Position numbers and translations under genes: made by a program. Shown here piece after piece: positions 4,889-5,013 of a stretch of 5,013 nt of DNA. The DNA lies in NCBI GenBank assembly GCA_964392615.1, contig CAYMRB010000592.1, positions 1-5,013 on the forward strand, in the 5' to 3' direction. Source of the DNA: CAYMRB01 sp964392615. GTDB taxonomy: Bacteria > Planctomycetota > UBA8108. The notes beneath the pieces are model-generated. The model did not search any database. It worked only from the letters and a program-made list of their open reading frames with translations, and was not told where the DNA came from. Within the stretch, counting starts at the first letter, position 1, and every line of letters begins with the position of its first letter.

Positions 4889-4935
4889 GGCGTTGAGAGG
4901 ACGCCGAAGTGTCGCTGGAATTGCAGGTTATGAGT

Positions 4936-4965
4936 AGGTTAGCTGTCGTGGGGACAGGAAGTCAA
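4936..4965 (-). promoter_or_regulatory. Candidate sigma70-type promoter for the packaging-capsid operon
   Basis: On the minus strand the -35 is TTGACT (4965-4960, five of six to TTGACA), then an 18-bp spacer and a weak -10 TAACCT (4941-4936, three of six to TATAAT). Transcription would start near 4929, giving an untranslated leader of roughly 90 nt to ATG 4841. AGGTTA is repeated on the plus strand at 4925-4930 and 4936-4941, 11 bp apart, so an alternative -10 lies one turn on. A weak -10 would fit an activator-dependent late promoter. Confidence 0.4.
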
Positions 4966-4972
4966 GTCCTGT
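4954..4972. promoter_or_regulatory. Operator-like palindrome spanning the candidate -35
   Basis: ACAGGA (4954-4959) and TCCTGT (4967-4972) form a perfect 6-bp inverted repeat with a 7-bp spacer holding the -35 hexamer (4960-4965). Occupancy by a dimeric regulator would block or guide polymerase. This is the sequence pattern only; the regulator is not in the window. Confidence 0.4.
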
Positions 4973-5013
4973 GGAGTCTTGCGCCCGGCGCGCAGCCGAA
5001 GAAAAGGGGGCTG

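Noticed and set aside
4993..5013. Purine-rich stretch with GGGGG at the window end as the ribosome site of a plus-strand gene
   Set aside because: No start codon is visible before the window ends, so nothing can be supported.
1..5013. CRISPR arrays, insertion sequences, integrase or portal genes
   Set aside because: I looked for regularly spaced repeats, transposase or recombinase motifs and portal-sized ORFs on both strands and saw none.

Overview
The window looks like one end of an integrated, phage-derived element in a GC-rich bacterium. It opens with the 3' part of a tRNA-Lys (CTT anticodon, CCA encoded) and its terminator on the plus strand. Everything else that codes is on the minus strand, as one tightly packed, partly overlapping gene series read from about 4841 down to 165. 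Host taxonomy cannot be fixed from this sequence. The encoded CCA and the tRNA sequence would fit many Gram-negative groups, but this is only suggestive.

Layout in minus-strand transcription order: a roughly 170-bp non-coding leader (4842-5013) with a candidate promoter, a palindrome across its -35 and short direct repeats; a 170-aa cysteine-cluster protein in the small-terminase position; a 90-aa and a 72-aa unknown protein; the terminase large subunit (TerL, 487 aa, ATPase plus nuclease motifs); a 165-aa and a 135-aa helical, charged protein (scaffold candidates); an HK97-fold major capsid protein (301 aa) that lacks the usual N-terminal delta domain; a 55-aa protein; a hairpin followed by a strong intrinsic terminator; and a 68-aa ORF beginning just after that terminator. 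A short non-coding stretch with a 9-bp direct repeat then leads to the tRNA-Lys terminator.

Together the genes form a minimal head-assembly and DNA-packaging cassette: capsid, probable scaffold, packaging motor and probable DNA-recognition subunit. Notably, no portal, prohead protease, head-tail connector or tail gene lies between TerL and the tRNA. Portal and protease normally sit between TerL and the capsid gene. The pattern would fit a capsid-encoding satellite or a decayed or rearranged prophage. The portal could also lie beyond 5013, and the tRNA could be virus-encoded. The sequence alone does not decide between these.

The most unusual sequence-level signals are: (i) the 135-aa gene, the capsid gene and the 55-aa gene lie in one reading frame, separated only by single TAG codons plus 3 and 4 sense codons, while all other genes end in TGA; (ii) a 21-bp junction containing a Shine-Dalgarno and an overlapping GTGA stop/start occurs twice (20/21 identical) at two consecutive gene boundaries; (iii) seven cysteines fall within 26 residues of the putative small terminase.
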